A stretch of DNA of 64,000 bases from contig NZ_JADCNH010000018.1 in assembly GCF_018904615.1 (NCBI RefSeq), forward strand, positions 17,692-81,691, read 5' to 3'. Origin of the DNA: Verticiella alkaliphila (GTDB taxonomy: Bacteria; Pseudomonadota; Gammaproteobacteria; Burkholderiales; Burkholderiaceae_B). Positions 18,751 through 27,674 of the stretch are shown piece by piece. The notes under the pieces are model-generated. The model worked only from the letters and a program-made list of their open reading frames with translations. It searched no databases and was not told the origin of the DNA. The stretch's first letter is position 1; the number at the start of each line of letters is the position of its first letter. The translations under genes and the position numbers were made by a program.

Positions 18751-19467
18751 ATGTCGCTTCCTGATTCTGCCAGCCCGGCGCTCATCGCCATCGTGCCCGC
18801 CGCCGGTGTCGGCCTGCGCGCCTCGCGAGGCTCGCACGCAGGCCCCAAGCAATACCGCCAGATCGCTGGCAAGACGATGCTGCGCTGGAGCGTGGAAGCC
18901 TTGCTCGCCGAACGTCGCATCACCCGTGTCGTGGTTGCCGTGGCGCCTGGCGACGGCCTGGCCGATGCGGTGCTCTCCGGGCTGCCGCGCACCGCGGTGC
19001 TGGCATGCGGCGGTGAGACGCGGCATGAGACGGTGGCCAATGCGCTCGATACGCTGCGCCCCGGCCCCCGCGACTGGGTGCTGGTGCACGATGCGGCGCG
19101 CCCGGGCTTGCCCGCCGAGGCGCTGGCGCGGTTGATCGACACCTGCCTGCAGGATGCCGTCGGCGGGCTGCTCGCCTTGCCGGTGGCCGACACGGTCAAG
19201 GAGGGCGAGGTCCTTGCGGGTGGCTCGCGCGTGGCACGCACGTTGTCGCGCGAGAATCTCTGGCAGGCGCAGACGCCACAGATGTTCCGCGCCGGTCTGC
19301 TGGCCGAGGCCTTCGCCACGGTCACGCGCGAGGGCTTCGCGCCCACGGACGAAGCCGGCGCGGTGGAGGCGGCTGGGCACCGGCCGCTGCTGGTGCCAGG
19401 AGCCATGGCGAATGCCAAGGTCACCTGGCCGGACGATTTTGCATGGATGGAACGATGGCTGGGATGA
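18751..19467 (+). CDS. ispD: 2-C-methyl-D-erythritol 4-phosphate cytidylyltransferase
   Basis: A 238-residue enzyme that joins MEP to CTP in the non-mevalonate isoprenoid pathway. The CTP-binding N-terminus ([13 protein letters not shown], then GPKQY), [26 protein letters not shown] and TDEAGAVE are all typical. The ATG at 18751 is chosen; in-frame ATGs at 18739 and 18742 overlap the -10 box. It overlaps ispF by ATGA, and the adjacent order ispD-ispF is common. Confidence 0.95.
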   Translation: MSLPDSASPALIAIVPAAGVGLRASRGSHAGPKQYRQIAGKTMLRWSVEALLAERRITRVVVAVAPGDGLADAVLSGLPRTAVLACGGETRHETVANALDTLRPGPRDWVLVHDAARPGLPAEALARLIDTCLQDAVGGLLALPVADTVKEGEVLAGGSRVARTLSRENLWQAQTPQMFRAGLLAEAFATVTREGFAPTDEAGAVEAAGHRPLLVPGAMANAKVTWPDDFAWMERWLG

Positions 19468-19955
19468 CGCAGGCAATGCGAGTGGGGCAGGGTTACGACG
19501 TACACGCGCTCGTGGAAGGGCGCCCGCTCATCATCGGCGGGGTCACGATCCCCTACGACAAGGGCCTGGCGGGCCATTCGGATGCCGATGTGCTGCTGCA
19601 CGCCGTCACCGATGCGGTGCTGGGCGCCGCCGGCCTGGGCGACATCGGCCGCCACTTTCCCGATACCGATCCGCAATGGAAGGGCGCGGACAGCCGCGTC
19701 CTGCTGCGCGAGGCGTACGCGAAGGTGCAGGCGGCGGGGTGGGCGGTGGTCAACGTGGACGCCACCGTTCATGCGCAGGCGCCCAAGATCGGCCCGCATG
19801 CGCCCGCCATGCAGGCCAACATCGCTGCCGATCTCGGCCTGCCGGATGTGGGCTGTGTGAATATCAAGGCCAAGACCAACGAATCGCTCGGCTTTCTCGG
19901 CCGCCGTGAAGGCATCGCGGCCACCGTCGTCACGCTGCTCGCGCGGGCAGGCTAG
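19464..19955 (+). CDS. ispF: 2-C-methyl-D-erythritol 2,4-cyclodiphosphate synthase
   Basis: A 163-residue trimeric zinc enzyme, the cyclisation step of the MEP pathway. GYDVHAL supplies the metal-binding Asp and His, and [15 protein letters not shown] is the family signature; [18 protein letters not shown] near the C-terminus completes the active site. Translation is probably coupled to ispD: the ATG at 19464 overlaps the ispD stop as ATGA. An earlier in-frame ATG at 19443 is less likely. Confidence 0.96.
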   Translation: MTQAMRVGQGYDVHALVEGRPLIIGGVTIPYDKGLAGHSDADVLLHAVTDAVLGAAGLGDIGRHFPDTDPQWKGADSRVLLREAYAKVQAAGWAVVNVDATVHAQAPKIGPHAPAMQANIAADLGLPDVGCVNIKAKTNESLGFLGRREGIAATVVTLLARAG

Positions 19956-19964
19956 CGTGGCACC

Positions 19965-20032
19965 GCGCGGCAGGCAGCCCCTGCGGGCCTGTCTGCCGCG
20001 CCGTCACAGGCGCTGCCATATCACGGCAGCGC
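19965..20032 (+). terminator. Two tandem hairpins after ispF
   Basis: The first stem pairs 19965-19977 with 19989-20001 (12 of 13 positions plus one wobble). The second is a perfect 8-bp stem, 20010-20017 with 20025-20032, with loop atatcac. Neither is followed by a T-run, so they may be weak terminators or 3'-end stabilisers of the ispDF transcript. Confidence 0.4.
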
Positions 20033-20060
20033 GCGGCCGGGCCCGGTGTCGGGCGGCTCG

Positions 20061-20066
20061 TATACT
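20061..20066 (+). promoter_or_regulatory. Candidate -10 box of hbdH
   Basis: TATACT lies 56 bases before the hbdH start. No good -35 is visible. Confidence 0.35.
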
Positions 20067-20122
20067 CTGGGTTCCCTGGCGCACGCCGCTCTTGCGCGTC
20101 GCCGATGTTCCGAGGAGTTCGC

Positions 20123-20905
20123 ATGCTGAAAGGTAAATCCGCCCTCGTCACGGGCTCGACCAGCGGGATCGGCCTGGCCTATGCCCGCGCCTTCGCCGCC
20201 CAGGGCGCCGACGTCATGATCAACGGCCTGGGCGACGCGGCGCAGATCGAGGCCGCACGCCAGGCCATCGAGACGGATTTCGGCGTGCGCGCCCTGTATT
20301 CGGCCGCCGACATGACGCAGCCGGACCAGATCGAAGCCATGGTGCGCGAGGCCGAGTCCACGCTCGGCAAGGTCGACATCCTCGTGAACAACGCAGGCAT
20401 CCAGCATGTGTCGCCCATCGACGAGTTCCCGATCGACAAGTGGAACGCGATCATCGCGATCAACCTGTCCTCGGCGTTCCACACGATGCGGGCCGTGCTG
20501 CCCGGCATGAAGGCGCGCCGCTGGGGCCGGATCATCAACACGGCGTCCGCGCACGCCCTGGTGGCCTCGCCCTACAAGTCCGCCTACGTGGCCGCCAAGC
20601 ACGGCATCGCCGGGCTCACCAAGACGGCTGCGCTCGAAGTCGCGCAACTGGGCATCACCGTCAACGCGATCTGCCCCGGCTATGTCTGGACGCCGCTCGT
20701 CGAGCGCCAGGTGCCGGACACGGCCAAGGCGCGTGGCATCTCCGAAGAAGCCGTCAAGCGCGACGTGCTCCTTGCTGCCCAGCCCACCAAGGAGTTCGTC
20801 ACGGTCGAGGAAGTGGCTGCCCTCGCCGTGTTCCTTGCCAGCGACGGCGCGCGTTCGATGACGGGGACGCTGTTGCCCGTGGACGGTGGCTGGACCGCCG
20901 CCTGA
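20123..20905 (+). CDS. hbdH: D-3-hydroxybutyrate dehydrogenase (short-chain dehydrogenase)
   Basis: A 260-residue classical SDR. It shows TGSTSGIG for NAD binding, NNAG, the catalytic serine in NTASAHA, YVAAK for the Tyr-Lys pair, and PGYVWTPLVE. The segments GIQHVSPIDEFP and QPTKEFVTVEEVA are specific to 3-hydroxybutyrate dehydrogenases. It interconverts 3-hydroxybutyrate and acetoacetate and is used in mobilising polyhydroxybutyrate. The start at 20123 (MLKGKSALVTG) begins directly at the first strand; an ATG at 20105 adds six residues. Confidence 0.9.
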   Translation: MLKGKSALVTGSTSGIGLAYARAFAAQGADVMINGLGDAAQIEAARQAIETDFGVRALYSAADMTQPDQIEAMVREAESTLGKVDILVNNAGIQHVSPIDEFPIDKWNAIIAINLSSAFHTMRAVLPGMKARRWGRIINTASAHALVASPYKSAYVAAKHGIAGLTKTAALEVAQLGITVNAICPGYVWTPLVERQVPDTAKARGISEEAVKRDVLLAAQPTKEFVTVEEVAALAVFLASDGARSMTGTLLPVDGGWTAA

Positions 20906-20915
20906 CGCCGCGAAT

Positions 20916-20938
20916 CGGGTCGCGCGTGGCGCGACCCG
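20916..20938 (+). terminator. Hairpin after hbdH
   Basis: CGGGTCGCGC (20916-20925) and GCGCGACCCG (20929-20938) form a perfect 10-bp stem with a three-base loop 11 bases after the stop. No T-run follows. Confidence 0.5.
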
Positions 20939-21028
20939 CTACCTCTCCAGGCCCGTCGTCATGGCGATGGCGGCCTCCCGGGCGCTGCGCTGCGGCGTGT
21001 GCCCGCTTTTCCTGATCCAGACTCCCCC

Positions 21029-21811
21029 ATGCTGTTTACGCTCTCGCCTGCAAAATCCCTCGATTACGAAACTCCGCTCGATCCGGCACTGCCCGAGCCC
21101 ACGCAACCCGTGTTCGTCAAGCAGGCGAGCCAGCTCATCGACGTGCTGCGCGAGAAATCCGCCGACGACATTGCGGCGCTGATGAAGCTCAGCGACAACC
21201 TCGCCGAGCTCAATGTCGAGCGCTACGCCCAGTGGAAGCCGCGCTTCACCGCCAAGGAATCCCGGCCTGCCGTGCTGGCCTTCAACGGCGACGTCTACGA
21301 AGGTCTGGAGGCGGCAACGCTGCCCCCCAAGGCACTCACGTGGGCCCAGGATCACCTGGCGATCCTGAGCGGTCTGTACGGCGTACTGCGCCCGTTCGAT
21401 CTCATGCGCCCGTATCGTCTGGAGATGGGCACGCGTCTGCCGGTGGGCAACGCGAAGAACCTGTATGGCTTCTGGGGCGACACGATCGCCGAGCATCTCA
21501 ACGCGCGTCTGGACGAGGCGAGCGGGGAGCGGGCGGTCGTGAACCTCGCTTCCGAGGAATACTTCAAGTCCGTGCGCCTGCAGACGCTCAAGGCCCCGGT
21601 GATTCCGTGCGTGTTCGAGGACTGGAAGAACGGCGAGTACAAGATCATCAGCTTTCACGCCAAGCGCGCCCGCGGGCTGATGGCCCGGTTCGCCGCGCTG
21701 CATCGCCCGAAGAAGGTGGCCGACTTGCGTGACTTCGACCTCGAGGGCTACCGCTACGATGCCAAGGCGTCGGCCGACGAGCGTCTCGTGTTCCGGCGCA
21801 AGACAGCATGA
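21029..21811 (+). CDS. yaaA: Peroxide stress protein YaaA (DUF328)
   Basis: A 260-residue YaaA/DUF328 protein. The start MLFTLSPAKSLDYE, FNGDVYEGLEA, ILSGLYGVLRPFDLM and NLASEEYFKSV are highly conserved family motifs. In E. coli YaaA lowers free intracellular iron during peroxide stress, limiting Fenton damage. It overlaps the following MFS gene by ATGA, so the two are probably co-translated. Confidence 0.94.
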   Translation: MLFTLSPAKSLDYETPLDPALPEPTQPVFVKQASQLIDVLREKSADDIAALMKLSDNLAELNVERYAQWKPRFTAKESRPAVLAFNGDVYEGLEAATLPPKALTWAQDHLAILSGLYGVLRPFDLMRPYRLEMGTRLPVGNAKNLYGFWGDTIAEHLNARLDEASGERAVVNLASEEYFKSVRLQTLKAPVIPCVFEDWKNGEYKIISFHAKRARGLMARFAALHRPKKVADLRDFDLEGYRYDAKASADERLVFRRKTA

Positions 21812-23067
21812 CCGCGCGCGTGGCGGGTCGCGGCGCGCTCGCTGTCTTTCTCGTCTTCGCGCTGGGCTACTTCATCTCCTACCTGTTTCGCGGCGTCAAT
21901 ATCGGCTTCGGCCCGCCGCTGCAGGCCGAGCTCGGCCTGTCTTCGCGTGACCTGGGCCTGCTCACCGGGGTGTACTTCCTGGCGTTCTCGGCGGTGCAGA
22001 TCCCCGCGGGCATCCTGATCGACACCTACGGGCCGCGGCGCGTCAATGCCATTCTGATGTTGCTCGCAGCGGCGGGCACGGTGGTGTTCGGCGCCTCGCA
22101 CAGCATCGCCGGGCTGGTGGTGGGCCGGGCCATGGTGGGCATTGGCGTCGCGGTCTGTCTGGGCGCGGCGTTCAAGGCCCTCGTGCAGGTCTTTCCGCTG
22201 TCGCGGCTGCCCATGCTCAACGGCCTCATCATGGCGATCGGCGGCATGGGGGGCGTCGTGGTGGGCACGCCGTTGTCCGCGCTGATGGCGCACCTCGACT
22301 GGCGGACGGTGAGCATGCTGATCGCGCTGCCAACGGTGCTCGTGGCCGTGGCCGTGTGGTTCGGGGGCCGTGCCGGCGAGCAGTTGCCGGCCCGGCGCCC
22401 GACGCTGGCCGAGCAGTGGCAGGGCACGCGCGACATCGCGCGCGACCCGGGGTTCTGGCGGTTGTCGCTCTTTGCCGTCCTCACGGGCGGCGCGTTCTAT
22501 GCCGTGCAGTCGCTCTGGGTGGCGCCGTATCTGCGCGACGTGCGCGGTCTTGCCCCGGATGCCGCGGCAGGCCTAGTGTCGGTGCTGGGTCTGTCGATGG
22601 TGGGCGGCAACATCGTGCTCGGTCTGATGGCGCGCAAGGTGGAGCGTCTGGGCCTCGGCCTGCGCGGCTTCGCCGGGCTCGGGATGAGTCTTTTTCTCGT
22701 CGTCCAGCTCCTCATGATCCTGCCCTGGTCGCTGCCCGTGCCCGACGCCCTGCTGTGGGTGGCCTACGGGGTGTTCGGCTCGGCCACCATTCTGTCCTAT
22801 GCCGTCATGGCCGAGCGCTATCCGGTCGAGATGCTGGGCCGGGTGAGCACGACGATGACCTTGTCGATGTTTCTCATGATCTTCGTCTGTCAGGCGGGCG
22901 TGGGTGCGATCGTCGATCTGTGGCCGACGCTGCCCGATGGCCGTGCCCCTGCCGCTGCCCATCGCACGGCGTGGGCCGTGCTGCTCGGCCTGCAGTTGCT
23001 GGGCGCGGCCGCCTATTTCTGGCCGGCCCGACGTCAGACGGGGCCGGGCACGACAGCAGCCCGGTAG
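21808..23067 (+). CDS. MFS transporter
   Basis: A 419-residue carrier with about 12 transmembrane helices. YFISYLFRGVNIGFGPPL in helix 1, the loop motif IPAGILIDTYGPRR, and GRAMVGIGVAVCLGAAFKAL resemble the nitrate/nitrite porter and oxalate-formate branches of the superfamily. The start codon lies inside the yaaA stop (ATGA), tying its expression to yaaA. The substrate cannot be told from the sequence. Confidence 0.8.
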   Translation: MTARVAGRGALAVFLVFALGYFISYLFRGVNIGFGPPLQAELGLSSRDLGLLTGVYFLAFSAVQIPAGILIDTYGPRRVNAILMLLAAAGTVVFGASHSIAGLVVGRAMVGIGVAVCLGAAFKALVQVFPLSRLPMLNGLIMAIGGMGGVVVGTPLSALMAHLDWRTVSMLIALPTVLVAVAVWFGGRAGEQLPARRPTLAEQWQGTRDIARDPGFWRLSLFAVLTGGAFYAVQSLWVAPYLRDVRGLAPDAAAGLVSVLGLSMVGGNIVLGLMARKVERLGLGLRGFAGLGMSLFLVVQLLMILPWSLPVPDALLWVAYGVFGSATILSYAVMAERYPVEMLGRVSTTMTLSMFLMIFVCQAGVGAIVDLWPTLPDGRAPAAAHRTAWAVLLGLQLLGAAAYFWPARRQTGPGTTAAR

Positions 23068-23144
23068 AGTGTGGTAAACAGGATGGTGACGTCAGCAAAA
23101 AAGGGCGGCCCGCGCCGTCCGCACCATCCAATACTGGAGACACC

Positions 23145-24122
23145 ATGTCGAGGCTTCCCGCGCCGCTGGGCTCGTTGCCCCTGCCCATCATCGGCTCGCC
23201 GCTTTTCATCATCAGCAATCCCAAGCTCGTCATCGAGCAGTGCAAGGCGGGTGTCGTAGGCTCCATGCCTGCGCTGAACGCGCGCCCCGCCGCACAGCTG
23301 GACGAGTGGCTGCACGAGATCACCGAAACGCTGGCGGACTACAACCGCGCCAACCCGGACAAGCCCGCTGCGCCGTTCGCGATCAACCAGATCGTGCACA
23401 AGAGCAACGACCGGCTCGAGCACGACATGGAGATGGTCGCCAAGTACAAGGTGCCGATCATCATCACTTCGCTGGGTGCGCGCGAGGACGTGAACCAGGC
23501 CATCCACGCCTACGGCGGCGTGGTCCTGCATGACGTGATCAACAATCGCTTCGCCCACAAGGCGATCGAGAAGGGCGCCGACGGCCTCATCGCGGTTGCA
23601 GCGGGCGCGGGCGGTCATGCCGGCAGCAAGAGCCCCTTCGCGCTCATCCAGGAAATCCGTGAGTGGTTCGACGGCCCGCTCGCCCTGAGCGGCTCCATCG
23701 CCAGCGGGCGCGCCGTGCTCGCCGCGCAGGTCCTGGGCGCGGACTTCGCCTACATCGGCTCGGCCTTCATCGCCACCGAAGAAGCGCGCGCCGTGGACGC
23801 CTACAAGCAGGCCATCGTCGATGCCACGTCCGACGACATCATCTACAGCAACCTCTTCACGGGCGTGTTGGGCAATTACCTGCGTCCCTCCATCGAGGCC
23901 GCCGGCCTGGATCCGGACAACCTGCCAGTGAGCGACCCGACCAAGATGAACTTCGGCTCCGATCGCGAGAAGCCGAAGGCCTGGAAGGAGATCTGGGGCT
24001 GCGGCCAGGGCATCGGCACCATTCGCGAGGTGCTGCCCGCGCGCGAGTTCATCGCGCGCCTGGCCCGCGAATATGCCGAAGCGCGTCAGCAGTACTTCCC
24101 GGGCGTGCGCGCGGCTGCGTGA
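23145..24122 (+). CDS. Nitronate monooxygenase / 2-nitropropane dioxygenase-like flavoprotein
   Basis: A 325-residue TIM-barrel FMN protein. PLPIIGSPLFIIS at the N-terminus, the FAINQIV strand, AAGAGGHAG for phosphate binding of FMN, LSGSIASGR and the GADFAYIGSAFIAT end strand match the NMO/YrpB family. The family oxidises nitronates or reduces quinones and enoyl groups; the exact substrate is unknown. The start at 23145 has a GGAG ribosome site (tactggag). It is 77 bases after the MFS gene and convergent with the transhydrogenase genes. Confidence 0.85.
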   Translation: MSRLPAPLGSLPLPIIGSPLFIISNPKLVIEQCKAGVVGSMPALNARPAAQLDEWLHEITETLADYNRANPDKPAAPFAINQIVHKSNDRLEHDMEMVAKYKVPIIITSLGAREDVNQAIHAYGGVVLHDVINNRFAHKAIEKGADGLIAVAAGAGGHAGSKSPFALIQEIREWFDGPLALSGSIASGRAVLAAQVLGADFAYIGSAFIATEEARAVDAYKQAIVDATSDDIIYSNLFTGVLGNYLRPSIEAAGLDPDNLPVSDPTKMNFGSDREKPKAWKEIWGCGQGIGTIREVLPAREFIARLAREYAEARQQYFPGVRAAA

Positions 24123-24162
24123 TCGGGGGCGGGCGTGCCGCTGCACGCTGCGCCCCCATGAG

Positions 24163-24188
24163 ACGGGCCGTGCGAGCGCACGGCCCGT
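24163..24188. terminator. Bidirectional hairpin between convergent genes
   Basis: ACGGGCCGTGCG (24163-24174) is the exact reverse complement of 24177-24188, giving a near-perfect palindrome between the NMO-like gene and pntB. There is no T-run. Confidence 0.55.
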
Positions 24189-24194
24189 TGCGCC

Positions 24195-25634
24195 TCAGAG
24201 CGCCTTGGCCATGTCCTCGACGACCTTCTTGGCGTCGCCAAAGACCATCATCGTCTTGTCCAGGTAGAAGAGATCGTTGTCCAGGCCCGCATAGCCCGCG
24301 GCCATGGAGCGCTTGTTCACGATCACCGTGCGTGCCTTGTAGGCTTCCAGGATCGGCATGCCTGCGATAGGTGAGCCCGGATCATGCGCCGCAGGGTTGA
24401 CGACGTCGTTGGCGCCCAGCACCAGCACCACGTCGGTCTGCCCGAATTCGGCGTTGATGTCGTCCATCTCGAAGACCTGGTCGTAGGGCACCTCGGCTTC
24501 GGCCAGCAGCACGTTCATGTGGCCCGGCATGCGGCCGGCCACCGGATGGATCGCATAGCGCACCGTGACGCCCTTCTCGGTGAGCTTGGCCGCGAGCTCC
24601 TTCAACGGATGCTGCGCGCGCGCCACGGCCAGGCCGTAGCCCGGCACGATGATGACCGAATCCGCGTTACCCAGCAGAAAGGCCGCATCATCCGCGCTGC
24701 CTGACTTCACGCTGCGCTCAGCCTGCGCTGCGGCACCTTGCGCCGCTTCGCCGCCGAAGCCGCCCAGGATCACGTTGAAGAACGAGCGGTTCATCGCCTT
24801 GCACATGATGTAGGACAGGATCGCCCCGCTCGAGCCCACCAGCGAGCCTGCGATGATGAGCATGGGGTTGTTGAGCGAGAAGCCGATGCCGGCCGCTGCC
24901 CAGCCCGAGTAGCTGTTGAGCATGGACACCACTACGGGCATGTCTGCGCCGCCGATCGGAATGATGAGCAGCACGCCCAGTGCGAAGGCGATGAGCGTCA
25001 TGACGATGAAGGGCGCCCAATGGCCATCGAGCGCGAAGAGCACGCCACCGGCCAGCATCACCGTGCCCAGTACCGCATTGAGCAGGTGCTGACCCCGGAA
25101 CACCACGGGTGCGCCCTGGAACACCCGCAGCTTGAAGCGGCCCGAGAGCTTGCCGAACGCGATGACGGAGCCCGAGAACGTGATCGCGCCGACGAAGGTG
25201 CCGATGAAGAGCTCGACCCGGTTGCCCAGTGGAATGGGAAGGCCCGGCGCGGCAGTGAGGCCGAAGGCCTGCGGCTCGGCGATCACCGCCACGGCGATGC
25301 ACACAGCCGCGAGCCCGATCATGCTGTGCATGAAGGCCACCAGCTCCGGCATCTGCGTCATGGGTACGCGTTGCGCCATGCGGGTGCCGATGGCGCCGCC
25401 CACGATCAGCGCCCCCAGCACCCAGGCCAGCCCGCTCGCGAGATTCACCTGCGGCATGTGCAGCGACAACGTGTGCATGAGGCCCGCAGTGGTGACGATG
25501 GCAATGGCCATGCCGACCATGCCGAAGAGATTGCCACGGCGGGACGTGGTGGGATGCGAGAGCCCCTTCAGCGCCTGGATGAAGCACACAGCGGCCACGA
25601 GATACAGCAGGGTGACGACGTTCAACGACAGCAT
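24195..25634 (-). CDS. pntB: NAD(P) transhydrogenase subunit beta
   Basis: A 479-residue subunit with an N-terminal proton-channel membrane domain (about 1-290, eight or nine helices) and a C-terminal NADP(H)-binding domain. The latter has VIIVPGYGLAVARAQ, IHPVAGRMPGHMNVLLAEA and VLGANDVVNPAA, all highly conserved. The complex uses the proton gradient to drive NADP+ reduction by NADH. It is the last gene of the pntAA-pntAB-pntB operon, with a strong AGGAGA ribosome site. Confidence 0.96.
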   Translation of the reverse strand: MLSLNVVTLLYLVAAVCFIQALKGLSHPTTSRRGNLFGMVGMAIAIVTTAGLMHTLSLHMPQVNLASGLAWVLGALIVGGAIGTRMAQRVPMTQMPELVAFMHSMIGLAAVCIAVAVIAEPQAFGLTAAPGLPIPLGNRVELFIGTFVGAITFSGSVIAFGKLSGRFKLRVFQGAPVVFRGQHLLNAVLGTVMLAGGVLFALDGHWAPFIVMTLIAFALGVLLIIPIGGADMPVVVSMLNSYSGWAAAGIGFSLNNPMLIIAGSLVGSSGAILSYIMCKAMNRSFFNVILGGFGGEAAQGAAAQAERSVKSGSADDAAFLLGNADSVIIVPGYGLAVARAQHPLKELAAKLTEKGVTVRYAIHPVAGRMPGHMNVLLAEAEVPYDQVFEMDDINAEFGQTDVVLVLGANDVVNPAAHDPGSPIAGMPILEAYKARTVIVNKRSMAAGYAGLDNDLFYLDKTMMVFGDAKKVVEDMAKAL

Positions 25635-25678
25635 GGAGGCTTCTCCTGCCCGGCGGGAATCGGCTACGTGCGGGGCCG

Positions 25679-25984
25679 CTACTGCGGCGTCTTGCGGTCC
25701 TTCTTGCGGAACATCTCCAGCATGCGGCGCGTCACCAGAAACCCGCCGAACACGTTCACGGCCGCCAGCGCCACGGCGATCACGCCCATGGATTTGGCGA
25801 GCCCGCCCGTGGTGAGGGCCGCAGCCAGCATGGCGCCCACGATCACGATGGCCGAGATGGCGTTGGTCACCGCCATCAACGGCGTGTGCAGCGCAGGCGT
25901 CACGTTCCAGACGACGTGATAGCCCACGTAGACGGCCAGCACGAAGATGATGAGATTGAGCAGGGTGGGGTCGATGCTGGGCAT
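25679..25984 (-). CDS. pntAB: NAD(P) transhydrogenase subunit alpha part 2 (membrane)
   Basis: A 101-residue protein with three hydrophobic helices and the conserved stretches YHVVWNVTPALHTPLMAVTN and GGFLVTRRML. It corresponds to the membrane tail of E. coli PntA, here a separate gene as in Rhodospirillum rubrum. It lies four bases after pntAA and 44 before pntB. The longer open frame upstream is the pntAA shadow; ATG 25984 is the family start. Confidence 0.95.
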   Translation of the reverse strand: MPSIDPTLLNLIIFVLAVYVGYHVVWNVTPALHTPLMAVTNAISAIVIVGAMLAAALTTGGLAKSMGVIAVALAAVNVFGGFLVTRRMLEMFRKKDRKTPQ

Positions 25985-25988
25985 GGCG

Positions 25989-27107
25989 CTAGCCTCCTCG
26001 GGTGACAGTGCCGTTCTCGCAGACGAGGCAGGCAGCGACGATCTCGTCCTCGCGGGCGATGGCGAGTGCGCCATCCGCACCGGTGATGAGGCGGGTGAAC
26101 TCGAAGAGGTTGCGCGCGTAGAGCGCGGAGGCGTCGGTGGGCACCAGCGCCGGCAGGTTCGATGGCGCAAGGAGGATGACGCCACCGTGCTCGACCACGG
26201 TGTCCGCGCGCGAGAGCGGGCAGTTGCCGCCGCGCTCGATGGCCAGATCCACGATCACTGCCCCCGGGCGCATGGCAGCCACCGTCTCGGCCGAGATCAG
26301 CTGCGGGGCAGGGCGCCCGGGTATCAGGGCGGTAGTGATGACGATGTCGGCCTGCCGACAGCGCTCTGCCACGCGCGCGGCCTGGCGCTGCATCCAGGCG
26401 GCGGGCATGGGCCGGGCATAGCCGCCGACGCCTTCGGCGATCTCGCGCTCCTCGTCGGTCTCGAACGGCACGTCGATGAACTTGGCCCCGAGCGATTCCA
26501 CCTGCTCGCGTGCGGCGGGCCGCACGTCCGAGGCTTCGACCACCGCGCCCAGCCGGCGCGCCGTCGCGATCGCCTGCAGCCCGGCCACGCCCGCGCCCAG
26601 CACCACGACGCGCGCGGCCTTCACGGTGCCGGCGGCCGTCATGAGCATGGGCATGAAGCGCCCGTAGTGTTGAGTGGCGAGCAGCACGGCCTTGTAGCCG
26701 GCCACGTTGGCCTGCGAGGAGAGCACGTCCAGGCTTTGCGCACGGGTGATGCGCGGGGCGGCCTCCAGCGCGAACGCCGTGACGCCGGTCGCCGCCAGCC
26801 GGGCAAGGCCCGTCGTGTCAAAGGGGTCCAGCAGCCCGACGAGCACGCTGCCGCGCCGCAGGGCGGCGTCCTCCTCGGGTAGCGGGGCGCGCACTTTCAG
26901 TAGCAGATCGGCCCCAAAGGCGGCCATGGCGTCACCCAGGCCTGCCCCGGCAGCGACATAGGCGTCGTCGGTATAATGCGCGGCTGCGCCCGCCCCGGAT
27001 TCGACCGTCACGACATGGCCCGCGGCCACATAACGGCGCACCGTATCCGGCGTGACAGCCACCCTGGCTTCGCCCTGCCTGCGTTCACGCGGAATGCCAA
27101 TATGCAT
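25989..27107 (-). CDS. pntAA: NAD(P) transhydrogenase subunit alpha part 1 (NAD-binding)
   Basis: A 372-residue cytosolic domain I. MHIGIPRERRQGEARVA is the family N-terminus, shared with alanine dehydrogenase. SQANVAGYKAVLLA, TAAGTVKAARVVVLGAGVAGLQAIATARRLGA and SDVRPA form the NAD(H) site. VIVDLAIERGGNC follows. It heads the pnt operon and is divergent from nudJ, from which it is separated by 81 bases. A longer upstream frame covers nudJ on the other strand and is rejected. Confidence 0.95.
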   Translation of the reverse strand: MHIGIPRERRQGEARVAVTPDTVRRYVAAGHVVTVESGAGAAAHYTDDAYVAAGAGLGDAMAAFGADLLLKVRAPLPEEDAALRRGSVLVGLLDPFDTTGLARLAATGVTAFALEAAPRITRAQSLDVLSSQANVAGYKAVLLATQHYGRFMPMLMTAAGTVKAARVVVLGAGVAGLQAIATARRLGAVVEASDVRPAAREQVESLGAKFIDVPFETDEEREIAEGVGGYARPMPAAWMQRQAARVAERCRQADIVITTALIPGRPAPQLISAETVAAMRPGAVIVDLAIERGGNCPLSRADTVVEHGGVILLAPSNLPALVPTDASALYARNLFEFTRLITGADGALAIAREDEIVAACLVCENGTVTRGG

Positions 27108-27188
27108 GGCGCCTCCAAGGGCGGTAGCGTGCCGTTTTTCGGCTTGCCAGCCGCGTTGTGCTCGTCTGTGGCAAGCATACATGACTAG

Positions 27189-27674
27189 GTGAAAGAATTG
27201 ACAACGTCCCGCTGGAAGCCCGCGGTCACTGTCGCTTCCGTGGTGGAGCGCGACGGCAAGTTCCTGCTCGTCGAGGAAGAGACCTCCGACGGCGTACGCT
27301 GGAACCAGCCTGCCGGCCACCTCGAACCCGATGAGTCGATCATCGCTGGCGCCGTGCGCGAGACGCTCGAGGAGACGGCGCATGAGCTCACGCCAACGGC
27401 CTGGCTCGGCGCCTACCTCGCACCCGCGGGCGACACGGCCTACCTGCGCTTTGCCATCATCGGTACGGTGGGCGAACCCGTGCCTGGCCTCGCGCTGGAC
27501 TTCGGTATCCATCGCGCCTTCTGGATCGACGCCGATGGCCTGCGGGCCCGCCCGGACATGCACCGCAGCCCGGTCGTGATGCGCTGCGTGGAAGACTACG
27601 TCGCGCGCCAGCGCGCGGGCGAGCCCTTCCTGCCGCTGCACAGCATCACCTACCTGGATCCGGAGCCGCGCTGA
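27189..27674 (+). CDS. nudJ: NUDIX hydrolase, NudJ-type phosphatase
   Basis: A 161-residue NUDIX protein with start codon GTG. The box reads G(x5)E(x7)[11 protein letters not shown] (about residues 44-66), with the metal-binding REx2EE intact and Ala in place of the usual Gly. NudJ enzymes remove phosphate from nucleoside tri- and diphosphates and from hydroxymethylpyrimidine pyrophosphate. The gene overlaps mnmA as TGATG, and nudJ-mnmA adjacency is widespread in betaproteobacteria and gammaproteobacteria. Confidence 0.9.
   Translation: MKELTTSRWKPAVTVASVVERDGKFLLVEEETSDGVRWNQPAGHLEPDESIIAGAVRETLEETAHELTPTAWLGAYLAPAGDTAYLRFAIIGTVGEPVPGLALDFGIHRAFWIDADGLRARPDMHRSPVVMRCVEDYVARQRAGEPFLPLHSITYLDPEPR

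Noticed and set aside
18672..19799. 376-residue N-terminal extension of Mfd
   Set aside because: Lies antisense to ispD and ispF, and the canonical Mfd N-terminus begins at 18671.
22356..23144. Long N-terminal extension of the nitronate monooxygenase-like protein
   Set aside because: It is a shadow frame of the preceding MFS gene; the family N-terminus begins at 23145 with a ribosome site.
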